Positions 53,959 through 62,611 of a DNA stretch of 64,000 nucleotides are shown here, in pieces. The notes beneath the pieces were generated by a model, which saw nothing but the letters and a program-made list of their open reading frames with translations, searched no databases and was not told where the DNA came from. Source of the stretch: an uncultured Acetatifactor sp. (GTDB taxonomy: Bacteria > Bacillota > Clostridia > Lachnospirales > Lachnospiraceae); the NCBI GenBank assembly GCA_947588705.1, contig CANPYT010000003.1, positions 1-64,000 on the forward strand. Direction: 5' to 3'. Position 1 is the stretch's first letter. Each line of letters opens with the position of its first letter. The position numbers were made by a program, and so were the translations under genes.

Positions 53959-55797
53959 ATGGAAATGCGTGTAAAAGAAACAGCAGTCCAATTTTTATCC
54001 GGCGGCGGCAGGCTCCTGCCTTTTCAGCCTTTTCCCCCCGCGGCCCGGCGGGAAGCTTATGAGGCTTTGCCCCAAAAGCTGCGCCGGAAACTGATCTCTC
54101 TTGGCGAGGATGTACTGGACACGCCTTATCCCGCCTTAACCGCCTCTGCTTTTATGGACTATGGCCGCACGGGAAACCGCGTCCGTTTTGAAACTCCGTA
54201 CTTCAAAAGACGGCATATGCTCAATGCCTTTGTCACCGCGGAATGTATGGAGGGGGAGGGCAGGTTCCTGGATCGGATCGCAGACGGTATCTTTGCTCTC
54301 TGTGAGGAGAGCGCCTGGCAGCTGCCCGCTCACAATTCCTATCTGCGCGGTGCGCCCGCAGAGCTCCTGCCGGATGTTTCCCGCCCTGTGCTGGATCTTT
54401 TCGCCTGTGAGACGGGAGCTCAGCTGGCCTGCATCCTGTACCTGCTGAAACCGCAGCTGGACCAGGTCAGCCCGGCGCTCTGCCAGCGGATCCACCTGGA
54501 GCTGGAACAGCGCATTCTCCGGCCGTACCTGACAGAACATTTCTGGTGGATGGGCAGCGGTGAGGAACCCATGTGCAACTGGACGCCCTGGTGCACCCAG
54601 AATGTGCTCCTCACCGCCTTCCTCCCGGGATGCCCGGAGGATTCCGGCCGACAGATCCTCCGGAAAGCCGCCGAGAGCTGTGATTTCTTTTTAAAGGATT
54701 ACGGGGAGGACGGCTGCTGCGACGAGGGCGCTCTCTATTTCCGCCGGGCCGGCCTTTGCCTGGACATGGCATGTGACATCATGGACCAGGTGACCGGCGG
54801 AGCCTTTTCTCCGCTTTACCGCTGGGAAAAGATCCGAAACATCGCCGCTTATATCTTAAACGTCCATGTGAGCGGGAGATATTATTTCAACTTTGCGGAC
54901 TGTTCCCCCTCCGCCGGCAGGGCAGGCGTAAAAGAGTACCTTTTCGGGAAACACACCGGCCAGCCTGCCCTGATGCAGTTTGCCGCCGAAGATTACCGGG
55001 AGGCGGGAGACGAGATCTACCGCGAGGAACTCTATCAGCTGAACTTATACTATCAGCTGCTGAATGCCTTCACACACCAGGAAGTCATGTCCGTCAATAC
55101 GGCGGGCCGCCCTGCCCCTCAGGACATTTTTTATCCCAGCGTGGGCCTTTTTATCGCCCGCAGCGGTCACTTCGCCCTGGCGGTAAAGGCCGGGGGCAAC
55201 AATGACAGCCACAACCACAATGACACCGGAAGCATCACCCTGTACCAGGACGGCCAGCCTTTGCTTGTAGACATCGGCGTGGAGAGCTACACGAAGAAAA
55301 CGTTCTCACCCCAGCGCTATGAGATCTGGACCATGCAGTCCTGCTACCATAACCTGCCTACTATTGACGGACTGGACCAGCACGACGGGCCCGAGTACCG
55401 CGCCGCGGAAGTACGCTCCTCCCTTACGAAGGAGCGGGCAGAAATATCCATGGAGCTGGCGGGGGCTTATCCTTTTTCGGAACCGGGCCGCTCCTACCGG
55501 CGCCGCGTCACTTTGGACAAGATCCAGGACTGTGTGCTCCTCACAGATATCACAGACTGCCGGGATGTGGTCTTACACTTTATCACCGATGAAAGACCTC
55601 TGTCCGTCGAAGAAAACCGCCTGCGGGTAAAAGGAGCGGATATTTCCTTCCGGGGCGCTTCCCTTTTGGAGACAGAGATCCTGCCCATCACGGACGAACG
55701 GCTCCGAACCGCCTGGGACCATCCCCTGTACCGCGTCAACCTCAAAATGACAGAAAGGGAATTTACGATGCGGATCCGATCCAATATCGCCGGATAA
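53959..55797 (+). CDS. Heparinase II/III-like protein
   Basis: 612 aa. The first half is an alpha/alpha barrel like that of polysaccharide lyases (WQLPAHNSYLRGAP, WMGSGEEPMCNWTPWC, LKDYGEDGCCDEGALYF). The second half starts the beta-sandwich with GNNDSHNHNDTGSITLYQDGQPLLVDIG, the heparinase II/III signature. No signal peptide is seen, so it likely acts inside the cell on imported uronate-containing oligosaccharides. Unusually it stands alone, without transporter or sulfatase genes. An extended -10 (TGCTATACT) precedes it. Confidence 0.85.
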   Translation: MEMRVKETAVQFLSGGGRLLPFQPFPPAARREAYEALPQKLRRKLISLGEDVLDTPYPALTASAFMDYGRTGNRVRFETPYFKRRHMLNAFVTAECMEGEGRFLDRIADGIFALCEESAWQLPAHNSYLRGAPAELLPDVSRPVLDLFACETGAQLACILYLLKPQLDQVSPALCQRIHLELEQRILRPYLTEHFWWMGSGEEPMCNWTPWCTQNVLLTAFLPGCPEDSGRQILRKAAESCDFFLKDYGEDGCCDEGALYFRRAGLCLDMACDIMDQVTGGAFSPLYRWEKIRNIAAYILNVHVSGRYYFNFADCSPSAGRAGVKEYLFGKHTGQPALMQFAAEDYREAGDEIYREELYQLNLYYQLLNAFTHQEVMSVNTAGRPAPQDIFYPSVGLFIARSGHFALAVKAGGNNDSHNHNDTGSITLYQDGQPLLVDIGVESYTKKTFSPQRYEIWTMQSCYHNLPTIDGLDQHDGPEYRAAEVRSSLTKERAEISMELAGAYPFSEPGRSYRRRVTLDKIQDCVLLTDITDCRDVVLHFITDERPLSVEENRLRVKGADISFRGASLLETEILPITDERLRTAWDHPLYRVNLKMTEREFTMRIRSNIAG

Positions 55798-55877
55798 TTT
55801 TACCGTGAATGAAAATGCGGGAGTATGGGAAGTATATGCTTTGAACGCTGTACGGATAACAGCAGAAAAGAGGCTAT

Positions 55878-56405
55878 ATGACATTAGATGGAAATGCCCG
55901 CAGAACGGCAATTTTAGTATTTCTTGAGAGACAGACCGGCCCCGTCAGCGGCTCGGAGCTGTCGCGGCAGTTTGGTGTCAGCCGCCAGGTCATCGTCCAG
56001 GACATCGCTCTCCTTCGGGCGGAGAACAGGAATATTCTTTCCACCAACAAGGGATATGTCCTCTTCCATCCCCAGGAAAAGCACGCCGGCTATACCACGG
56101 TCATCTCCGTAAAACACACCGCGGAGCAGGTGCTGGACGAGATGCTTTCCATTGTTGAATACGGCGGTTCCATGCTGGATGTGTTTATCGACCACGATCT
56201 CTATGGGCAGATCCGGGCCAACCTGGTCATCAACGATGTGGACGATGCGGCGGAATTTTGCCATAAGCTGGCCCGAAACGGGTCCCCGACCTTAAAGGAA
56301 CTGACAGAGGGCTGCCATTACCACACTATCTCCGCGCCATCCGAAAAAGTCCTGAACCTGATCCGCAGGGAACTGCAGGAAAAGGGGATCCTGGGAGAGG
56401 AGTGA
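55878..56405 (+). CDS. niaR: NiaR-type transcription repressor (niacin-responsive)
   Basis: 175 aa. HTH_11 domain (RRTAILVFLERQTGPVSGSELSRQFGVSRQVIVQDIALLR) followed by the 3H domain with its three conserved His regions (VISVKHTAE, DVFIDHDLYGQI, GCHYHTI). The family represses NAD synthesis and niacin uptake genes when nicotinate is present. No NAD gene is in the window. It converges on aguB with a six-base gap. Confidence 0.9.
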   Translation: MTLDGNARRTAILVFLERQTGPVSGSELSRQFGVSRQVIVQDIALLRAENRNILSTNKGYVLFHPQEKHAGYTTVISVKHTAEQVLDEMLSIVEYGGSMLDVFIDHDLYGQIRANLVINDVDDAAEFCHKLARNGSPTLKELTEGCHYHTISAPSEKVLNLIRRELQEKGILGEE

Positions 56406-56411
56406 TCCTGC

Positions 56412-57287
56412 TCATCTCCCGATTTCCCCATACATTTCCGGCCTCCTGTCCCGAAACAGGCCCCAGCTGAAACGCAGCTCTTCCGCCGCTTCCAAATCAA
56501 AAGTATGCAGGATCGCTTTCTCTTCCGTCCGCCCGGCCTCCTCCACCACTTCCCCCGTCTCGTCCGTGATAAAGGAAGAACCGTAAAATGTCAGGGAAGA
56601 GTTTTGCCAATTATTTTCCGCGGCAGGCTGCACCCGCTCTTCCCCGACGCGGTTTGCCGCGATCACCGGCATCACGTTGGCGGCGGCGTGTCCCTGCATA
56701 CACCGTCTCCAGTGAGACATGCTGTCGCACCCTATAATAGGTTCCGAGCCGATCGCCGTAGGATACAGCAGAAGCTGCGCCCCCATCAGCGCCATGCACC
56801 TCGCTGCCTCCGGAAACCACTGATCCCAGCAGATCCCCACGCCGATCCTGCCGTATGCGGTATCCCACACGCGAAACCCGGTGTTTCCCGGCGTAAAATA
56901 AAATTTTTCCTGATAGAAATGATCATCCGGGATATGCGTTTTTCGGTACACGCCAAGGATTTTCCCGTCCGCGTCTATCATGGCGGCGGAATTGTACGTC
57001 ACATTTCCCGCCCTTTCAAAAAAGCTGACAGGCATCACCACTTTCAGCTCCGCCGCCAGCCCCTGAAAGTGTCTCACCGCAGGGTTTTCCTCCAGGACTG
57101 TCGCCAGCTTATAGGAATCATAATTTCTCTCCTGGCAGAAATACCGGGTCTCAAACAGCTCCGGCAGAAGCGCCACCTGCGCTCCCCTTCCGGCCGCCTC
57201 CCGCACCAGCTTTTCCGCCGCCGCAATATTCTCGTCCCTAACGCGATCGCAGTACATCTGTACCGCCGCCACTGTCACGTTTTTCAC
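56412..57287 (-). CDS. aguB: N-carbamoylputrescine amidase
   Basis: 291 aa from GTG at 57287 behind GGGAGG. Nitrilase-family triad: Glu in ALLPELFETRYF, Lys in VYRKTHIPD, Cys in GVGICWDQWFPEAAR. It turns N-carbamoylputrescine into putrescine, CO2 and ammonia. Last gene of the polyamine operon, directly after agmatine deiminase. Confidence 0.93.
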   Translation of the reverse strand: MKNVTVAAVQMYCDRVRDENIAAAEKLVREAAGRGAQVALLPELFETRYFCQERNYDSYKLATVLEENPAVRHFQGLAAELKVVMPVSFFERAGNVTYNSAAMIDADGKILGVYRKTHIPDDHFYQEKFYFTPGNTGFRVWDTAYGRIGVGICWDQWFPEAARCMALMGAQLLLYPTAIGSEPIIGCDSMSHWRRCMQGHAAANVMPVIAANRVGEERVQPAAENNWQNSSLTFYGSSFITDETGEVVEEAGRTEEKAILHTFDLEAAEELRFSWGLFRDRRPEMYGEIGR

Positions 57288-57377
57288 ACTATCCTCCCAT
57301 CCGTCTCCGCCGACACACGGATCCTATGGCCCCGCTCCGCAAAATTCCGGGCCAGATCAGAAACATCCCTTTTCACG

Positions 57378-58472
57378 CTAGCCCGGAATCTGCTGCGTGA
57401 TACAGTGAATGTTTCCTCCGCCGATGAGGATATCCCTGGCATAGATCTGGATCACCTCCCGCCCCGGAAAGAGCCCCTGCAGGATCTCCTTTGCCCGTGC
57501 GTCCGCAGGATCCCCAAACCCCGGCATCACGATTGCCTTATTGGCAATATAAAAATTCACATAGGAAGCCGCCAGCCTCTCTCCCGGCGTCCGGGTAGGT
57601 TCATCCCAGCAGTTGTCCAGCCCGGCGCACTCTTCCCCGGTAATGACCACCGGTTTCGGCAGAGGCAGCTTATGCACCTTAAGGCGCCTGCCTTTTGCGT
57701 CCGTGACCCGCTCCAGATATTCCAGACATGCCCTGGACATGCCGTACTGCACATCGTCCTGATCCTCTGTCCAGGCCAGAACCACTTCCCCCGGCTTCAC
57801 AAATGCGCAGATGTTATCCACATGTTCATTGGTCTCGTCCTTATAGATTCCACATGGCAGCCAGAGCACTGTGGACACGTTCAGGTATTTCCGCAGGATC
57901 TCTTCTATGTCCTCCCGGCTGAGCCCGGGATTCCGCCCCGGGCTCAAAAGACAGGTCTCCGTCACCAGGCAAGTGCCCTCCCCGTCCACATGGATGGATC
58001 CGCCCTCCAGGATAAATTCCCGCTTGTCGTAAACATCTGTCTCCAGCAGGTCACAAAGCTTCCGGGCCATCCGATTATCCTGATCCCACGGGAAATACAG
58101 TCCGTCATATAAACCGCCCCAGGCGTTAAATCCCCAGTCGATACCCCGGATCTCCCCCTTTTCATTTATGACAAACGTGGGGGCATAATCCCTGGCCCAG
58201 GCGTCATTACTGGACATCTCCACCACCCGTATCTGTTCCGGCAGCATGGCTCTGGCATTATCATACTGGGCTCCGCTGGCGCATACCGTCACCTTCTCCG
58301 ATCGGGAGATGGCTTCCGCCACCTGCGCAAAAGCTTTCCTGGCCGCGTATCCCCCATACTGCCAGGAATCCGGCCTTTCCGGGAAAATCATAATGCAGCC
58401 CCGGTGATGTTCAAATTCCCCGGGCATACGAAACCCGTCTCCGGCGGGAGTCCCGTTTTTGATCTGTCTCAT
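57378..58472 (-). CDS. aguA: Agmatine deiminase
   Basis: 364 aa. MPGEFEHHRGCIMIFPERPDSW, SNDAWARDYAPTFVIN, the EGGSIHVDGEGTC block and the catalytic Cys in GGGNIHCITQQ. It hydrolyses agmatine to N-carbamoylputrescine. The leader carries the recurring GGCAGAATGTGAGG motif. Confidence 0.94.
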   Translation of the reverse strand: MRQIKNGTPAGDGFRMPGEFEHHRGCIMIFPERPDSWQYGGYAARKAFAQVAEAISRSEKVTVCASGAQYDNARAMLPEQIRVVEMSSNDAWARDYAPTFVINEKGEIRGIDWGFNAWGGLYDGLYFPWDQDNRMARKLCDLLETDVYDKREFILEGGSIHVDGEGTCLVTETCLLSPGRNPGLSREDIEEILRKYLNVSTVLWLPCGIYKDETNEHVDNICAFVKPGEVVLAWTEDQDDVQYGMSRACLEYLERVTDAKGRRLKVHKLPLPKPVVITGEECAGLDNCWDEPTRTPGERLAASYVNFYIANKAIVMPGFGDPADARAKEILQGLFPGREVIQIYARDILIGGGNIHCITQQIPG

Positions 58473-58549
58473 GGTTCCTCACATTCTGCCGTAGGAAACG
58501 GCATATTTTCTATTTATCGGGATTTCCTTACCCGGCCTTTCCTGTTCCG

Positions 58550-59713
58550 TCAGGAAAGCCGATCCCGGAAATCCCTATAGCCAAACTGCTTTATGAGCCT
58601 GCATCCGCCGTCTTTTTCCCGCAGGGCGATAGCGGGCAGGCACATTCCGTTAAATGTATTGTTTTTCACCATAGAGTAGATCGCCATGTCTTCAAACACC
58701 AGCCTGTCGCCTTCCTTCAGCGGCCGTTCAAAAGAATATTCCCCTATCACATCCCCCGCCAGGCATGTGGGGCCTCCCAAAAGAAACGTATATGCTTTCT
58801 CCCCCGGCTGGCCGCTTCCCTTAAGCGGCGGCCGGTAAGGCATCTCCAGCACATCCGGCATATGGCAGGCGGCGGAGGTGTCCAGAATAGCTATGTCCTT
58901 TCCATTGTGCAGAGTCTCCAGCACCGTAGTTACAAGGAATCCAGCGTTCAGCGCAACCGCCTCTCCGGGCTCCAGGTATACCGTCAGGCCATATTTTTCC
59001 TGCATCCGGCGAATGCACCGTTCCAGCCGGGGGATGTCATAGCCGTCCCGGGTAATATGGTGGCCCCCGCCAAAATTGATCCATTTCATTTCCGGAAGAT
59101 ATTTTCCGAACCTTTCTTCCACGGCGTCCAGGGTTTTTTCCAAGTCGTCGGAATTTTGTTCACAGAGCGTATGAAAGTGCAGGCCGTCTAAAAGCTCCTT
59201 CTTCCCGCCATTCTCGAAATTCTCAAGCGTCATCCCAAGCCTGGACCCCGGTGCGCAGGGGTCGTAAATGGCATGTTCCGCCTGGGTGGAGCATTCCGGA
59301 TTGATGCGAAGCCCTATGCTTTTCCCAGCGGCCTTTGCCCTTTCCCCAAATTTCTCCACCTGCCGCCAGGAGTTGAACACCATATGGTCGCAGTACCTCA
59401 GCAGCTCCTCAAACTCCTGTTCTTTAAAGGCCGGGGCATACACATGATTCTCACATGCTTTTCCCTGTCTCCTCAGGGGAACCGCCATCTCCTCATATCC
59501 AAGCCTGGCCTCATACAGGCCGCTGGCTGTGGCTCCGGCAAGGGAACCGCCCAGGAGAGGATACATTACATACATGGAAAATGCCTTTTGCGCCAGCAGG
59601 ATCTTTGCCCCCGTCCTGTCCATGACGCCTTTCAGGATTTCCAGATTCCGTTCTATCAGCGCCTGATCCACCACATAACAGGGTGTTGGCAGCTGCGAAA
59701 GATCCATCTTCAT
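58550..59713 (-). CDS. nspC: Carboxynorspermidine/carboxyspermidine decarboxylase
   Basis: 387 aa from ATG at 59713 behind GAGGGGAAG; the track adds 17 codons. PLP-binding Lys in ILLAQKAFSMYVMYPLL, substrate and PLP loops NFGGGHHITRDGYD and EPGEAVALNAGF, Cys in GGPTCLAGDVIGEY. An alanine-racemase-fold decarboxylase that finishes spermidine (or norspermidine) from the carboxy form. It follows the dehydrogenase in the operon. Confidence 0.93.
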   Translation of the reverse strand: MKMDLSQLPTPCYVVDQALIERNLEILKGVMDRTGAKILLAQKAFSMYVMYPLLGGSLAGATASGLYEARLGYEEMAVPLRRQGKACENHVYAPAFKEQEFEELLRYCDHMVFNSWRQVEKFGERAKAAGKSIGLRINPECSTQAEHAIYDPCAPGSRLGMTLENFENGGKKELLDGLHFHTLCEQNSDDLEKTLDAVEERFGKYLPEMKWINFGGGHHITRDGYDIPRLERCIRRMQEKYGLTVYLEPGEAVALNAGFLVTTVLETLHNGKDIAILDTSAACHMPDVLEMPYRPPLKGSGQPGEKAYTFLLGGPTCLAGDVIGEYSFERPLKEGDRLVFEDMAIYSMVKNNTFNGMCLPAIALREKDGGCRLIKQFGYRDFRDRLS

Positions 59714-59770
59714 ACTTCCCCTCATTCCGCCGTGCTCCGCGGTCTTTCCCGGAAAACCGCACACACCTGC

Positions 59771-60304
59771 CTACCGTATCTCCGCCATGAGCATATCCGA
59801 ACAAGCCTTTTCCACCTTCCAAACCGCATCCGCGTACCTATGGCTGGCAGGCAGGAACAGATAAACCGCCGCCACAGCCAGCACTCCAAAAAACAGGAGC
59901 TGGATGAAATACAGAAATACCGCCAAAGGGGATGCCGCCCGAAACGCCGGATCCAGTATCAGGTAAACCATGCCGATGTACTGGCCGATCAGCGCCACAT
60001 TCCCCAATACCAGCAGCCACAGGCACAGAGCCCCCTGGTAAGTGCGGCTGGCGCACCACAGGAAAAACATCCCGATCAGAAGCCGCAGGATCTCCCTGCC
60101 CGTCTGGGAGAAATCTCCAATGGTTCCCATGACCGCCAGGCCGCACAGAAAGTTTAACAGATATATGCAGCGAAGCGTCCACAACATCACTCTCCGAACC
60201 TTCACAAAATTTTTTGTTCCGGGCTGCTCTTCATAAAGCTCCTGCAGCTGTTTCGCCCTGTATGCCTTTACCCTTTCCTGCAGCTCTCTACTGATTCTTT
60301 TCAT
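59771..60304 (-). CDS. Unknown membrane protein of the polyamine operon
   Basis: 177 aa, about four membrane segments (~40-60, ~70-85, ~90-113, ~125-150) between a basic N-terminus (MKRISRELQERVKAYRAKQL) and a short cytoplasmic end. I recognise no family. It lies inside the operon between the dehydrogenase and nspC, with its own ribosome site, so a link to polyamine handling (for instance export or sensing) is possible but unproven. Confidence 0.65.
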   Translation of the reverse strand: MKRISRELQERVKAYRAKQLQELYEEQPGTKNFVKVRRVMLWTLRCIYLLNFLCGLAVMGTIGDFSQTGREILRLLIGMFFLWCASRTYQGALCLWLLVLGNVALIGQYIGMVYLILDPAFRAASPLAVFLYFIQLLFFGVLAVAAVYLFLPASHRYADAVWKVEKACSDMLMAEIR

Positions 60305-60351
60305 TTTTCCTCTTATTCCGCCGCGTCAGCGGCCATTTCAAAAACAGGGAT

Positions 60352-61611
60352 TCAATCCACCAAAACAGGGTCTTCTTCCACCGTCCAGGGGAGGCCGTAC
60401 TGATTCAGCGCCTCCATAAAGGGATCGGGGTCAAATTCCTCCACATTGAACACACCCGGTTTCTTCCAGACTCCCGACATCACCAGCATGGCCCCGATCA
60501 TAGCCGGTACGCCCGTAGTATAGGAAATGGCCTGGGAGCCAAGTTCTTTATAGCATTCCTGATGGTCACAGACGTTGTAGATGTAAACGGACTTTTCTTT
60601 TCCATCCTTTAGGCCGGTAAAGATACAGCCGATGTTGGTCTTTCCCACCGTGCGCGGGCCCAAAGAGGCCGGATCCGGCAGCAGCGCCTTCAAAAACTGG
60701 ATGGGAACGATCTCCTTTCCCTCAAAAAGCACAGAGTCGGTGCGCAGCATTCCTACGTTTTCCAGGCATTTCATATGCGTCAGGTAACTCTGGCCGAAGG
60801 TCATAAAGAACCGGATCCGCTTCACGCCGGGAATGTTCTGAGCCAGGGACTCAATCTCCTCGTGGTGCAGCAGATACATATCTTTCTTTCCCACCTGGGC
60901 AAAGTCGTATTCCCGCTTTATTTCCATGGGCCTGGTCTCCACCCAATGCCCGTCCTCCCAATAGGAACCGTTGGCGGACACCTCCCGGAGATTGATCTCC
61001 GGATTAAAGTTGGTGGCAAAGGGGTAGCCATGGTCTCCGCCGTTGCAGTCCATAATGTCGATATAGTGGATCTCGTCGAAGTAATGCTTCAACGCATATG
61101 CGGAAAACACGCTGGTGACCCCGGGGTCGAAGCCGCTGCCCAGCAGACCGGTAATGCCTGCCTTCTCAAAGCGCTCCCTGTAGGCCCACTGCCAGGAATA
61201 ATCAAAATACGCGGTAAAGCCCTTCTCCCTGCAGCGCTTCTCGTAAACAGCCCGCCACTTTGGATCTTCCGTATCCTCCGCCTCATAGTTTGCGGTGTCA
61301 ATATAATCCACACCGCAGGCCAGGCAAGCGTCCATTATCGTCAGGTCCTGGTAAGGCAGGGCGAGGTTCAGGACCGCCTTTGGCCGCTCCTTCCGGATCA
61401 GCTCCGTCAATTCCTCCACACTGTCCGCATCCACCTGAGCGGTGGTGATCACAGCTTCCGTCTTTCCCTGAAGTTTCTCCTTCAGCGCATCGCACTTTGA
61501 CACAGTGCGGCTGGCAATACAGATCTCCGAAAATACATCCGCCTTCCCCGCACATTTCTGAATTGCCACAGAAGCCACGCCCCCGCAGCCGATGATCAAT
61601 ATTTTTGCCAT
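60352..61611 (-). CDS. Carboxy(nor)spermidine dehydrogenase (saccharopine dehydrogenase family)
   Basis: 419 aa. NAD(P) loop ILIIGCGGVASVAIQKCAG at the start, YIDTANYEAEDTEDPKWR, GSGFDPGVTSVFSAYA, DCNGGDHGYPFATNFNPEIN. This is the CASDH/CANSDH subgroup, which joins putrescine with aspartate semialdehyde and reduces the product to carboxyspermidine. With nspC downstream it gives an S-adenosylmethionine-independent spermidine route. Confidence 0.9.
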   Translation of the reverse strand: MAKILIIGCGGVASVAIQKCAGKADVFSEICIASRTVSKCDALKEKLQGKTEAVITTAQVDADSVEELTELIRKERPKAVLNLALPYQDLTIMDACLACGVDYIDTANYEAEDTEDPKWRAVYEKRCREKGFTAYFDYSWQWAYRERFEKAGITGLLGSGFDPGVTSVFSAYALKHYFDEIHYIDIMDCNGGDHGYPFATNFNPEINLREVSANGSYWEDGHWVETRPMEIKREYDFAQVGKKDMYLLHHEEIESLAQNIPGVKRIRFFMTFGQSYLTHMKCLENVGMLRTDSVLFEGKEIVPIQFLKALLPDPASLGPRTVGKTNIGCIFTGLKDGKEKSVYIYNVCDHQECYKELGSQAISYTTGVPAMIGAMLVMSGVWKKPGVFNVEEFDPDPFMEALNQYGLPWTVEEDPVLVD

Positions 61612-61693
61612 TTTTCCTCACATTCTGCCGCCGTCCGCAGCGAAACCACGAAATTTCCTCTTGTCCTTCCCGCCAGATCCGACCTGCATCCCG

Positions 61694-62554
61694 TCACTCG
61701 TGCACTTCCACGTTCCGCAGCAGCTTCTCCACATATGCCGGCAGGCAGAATGCCCCCTCATGCAGCTTCGGCGTGTAATATTTTGTCTCAATGCCCCGAC
61801 CCAGCCACCGCTCCGCGTTCAGGTCGCGGACAGGATGATATTTTTTGGAGGCAAAGCCAAACAGCCAGTGGCCGGAAGGGTAAGTCGGAATATGGGCCTG
61901 GTAGACGCGGCTTATGGGAAAGCTCTCCACGATCCGCTTATGAGCCCTCATACATGCCGTTGCATCCGCCTCGTAAAAAGGGCTCTCATGTTGATTTACC
62001 ATGATCCCGTCCTCCTTCAGGGCCTTATAGCAGTTGCCGTAAAACTCCTTGGTAAACAGCCCTTCCCCCGGTCCGAAGGGGTCGGTGGAATCCACGATGA
62101 TCAAATCGTACTCGTCCTCCCTGGAACGGACAAACCGCAGGCCATCCTCATAATAAATGGAGACACGCGGGTCATCAAGCTTGCAGGCCGTTCTGGGAAG
62201 AAAATCCTTACAGACCAGGATCACCTGCTCGTCGATCTCCACCAGGTCAATGTGCTCGATCTCCGGATACCGGGCGAGCTCCCGGATCACGCCGCCGTCC
62301 CCCGCTCCGATGACCAGCACCTTTTTCACGTCCGGGTGCACCGCCATAGGCACATGGACTATCATCTCGTGGTAAATAAACTCATCCTTCTCTGTCAGCA
62401 TCACATAGCCGTCCAGCACCAGAAAACGGCCAAACTCCGGCGAGTCAAACACATCGATCCTCTGAAAGTCACTTTCCCCGCCGTACAGCTGCCTGTCCAC
62501 CCGGATGGACAGCTTCACATCAGGGGTGTGCTGCTCCGAAAACCATAGTTCCAT
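61694..62554 (-). CDS. speE: Spermidine synthase (aminopropyltransferase)
   Basis: 286 aa. WFSEQHTPDVKLSIRVDRQLY, LVLDGYVMLTEKDEFIYHEM, the SAM-type loop VLVIGAGDGGVIRELARYP, DPRVSIYYEDGLRFV, and DLIIVDSTDPFGPGEGLF. It would use decarboxylated SAM to make spermidine. No speD is in the window, so its donor supply is unclear. It sits between arginine decarboxylase and the alternative-pathway dehydrogenase. Confidence 0.94.
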   Translation of the reverse strand: MELWFSEQHTPDVKLSIRVDRQLYGGESDFQRIDVFDSPEFGRFLVLDGYVMLTEKDEFIYHEMIVHVPMAVHPDVKKVLVIGAGDGGVIRELARYPEIEHIDLVEIDEQVILVCKDFLPRTACKLDDPRVSIYYEDGLRFVRSREDEYDLIIVDSTDPFGPGEGLFTKEFYGNCYKALKEDGIMVNQHESPFYEADATACMRAHKRIVESFPISRVYQAHIPTYPSGHWLFGFASKKYHPVRDLNAERWLGRGIETKYYTPKLHEGAFCLPAYVEKLLRNVEVHE

Positions 62555-62611
62555 ATTATCCTTCCTTTCTGTTGACGATTCTTTTATAACAGGGATCTTC
62601 CCCGTTCCCGG

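Noticed and set aside
56505-58112. 535-aa plus-strand ORF opposite aguA and aguB
   Set aside because: Antisense shadow; no domain is recognisable.
61592-62548. 318-aa plus-strand ORF opposite speE
   Set aside because: Shadow; speE is complete on the minus strand.
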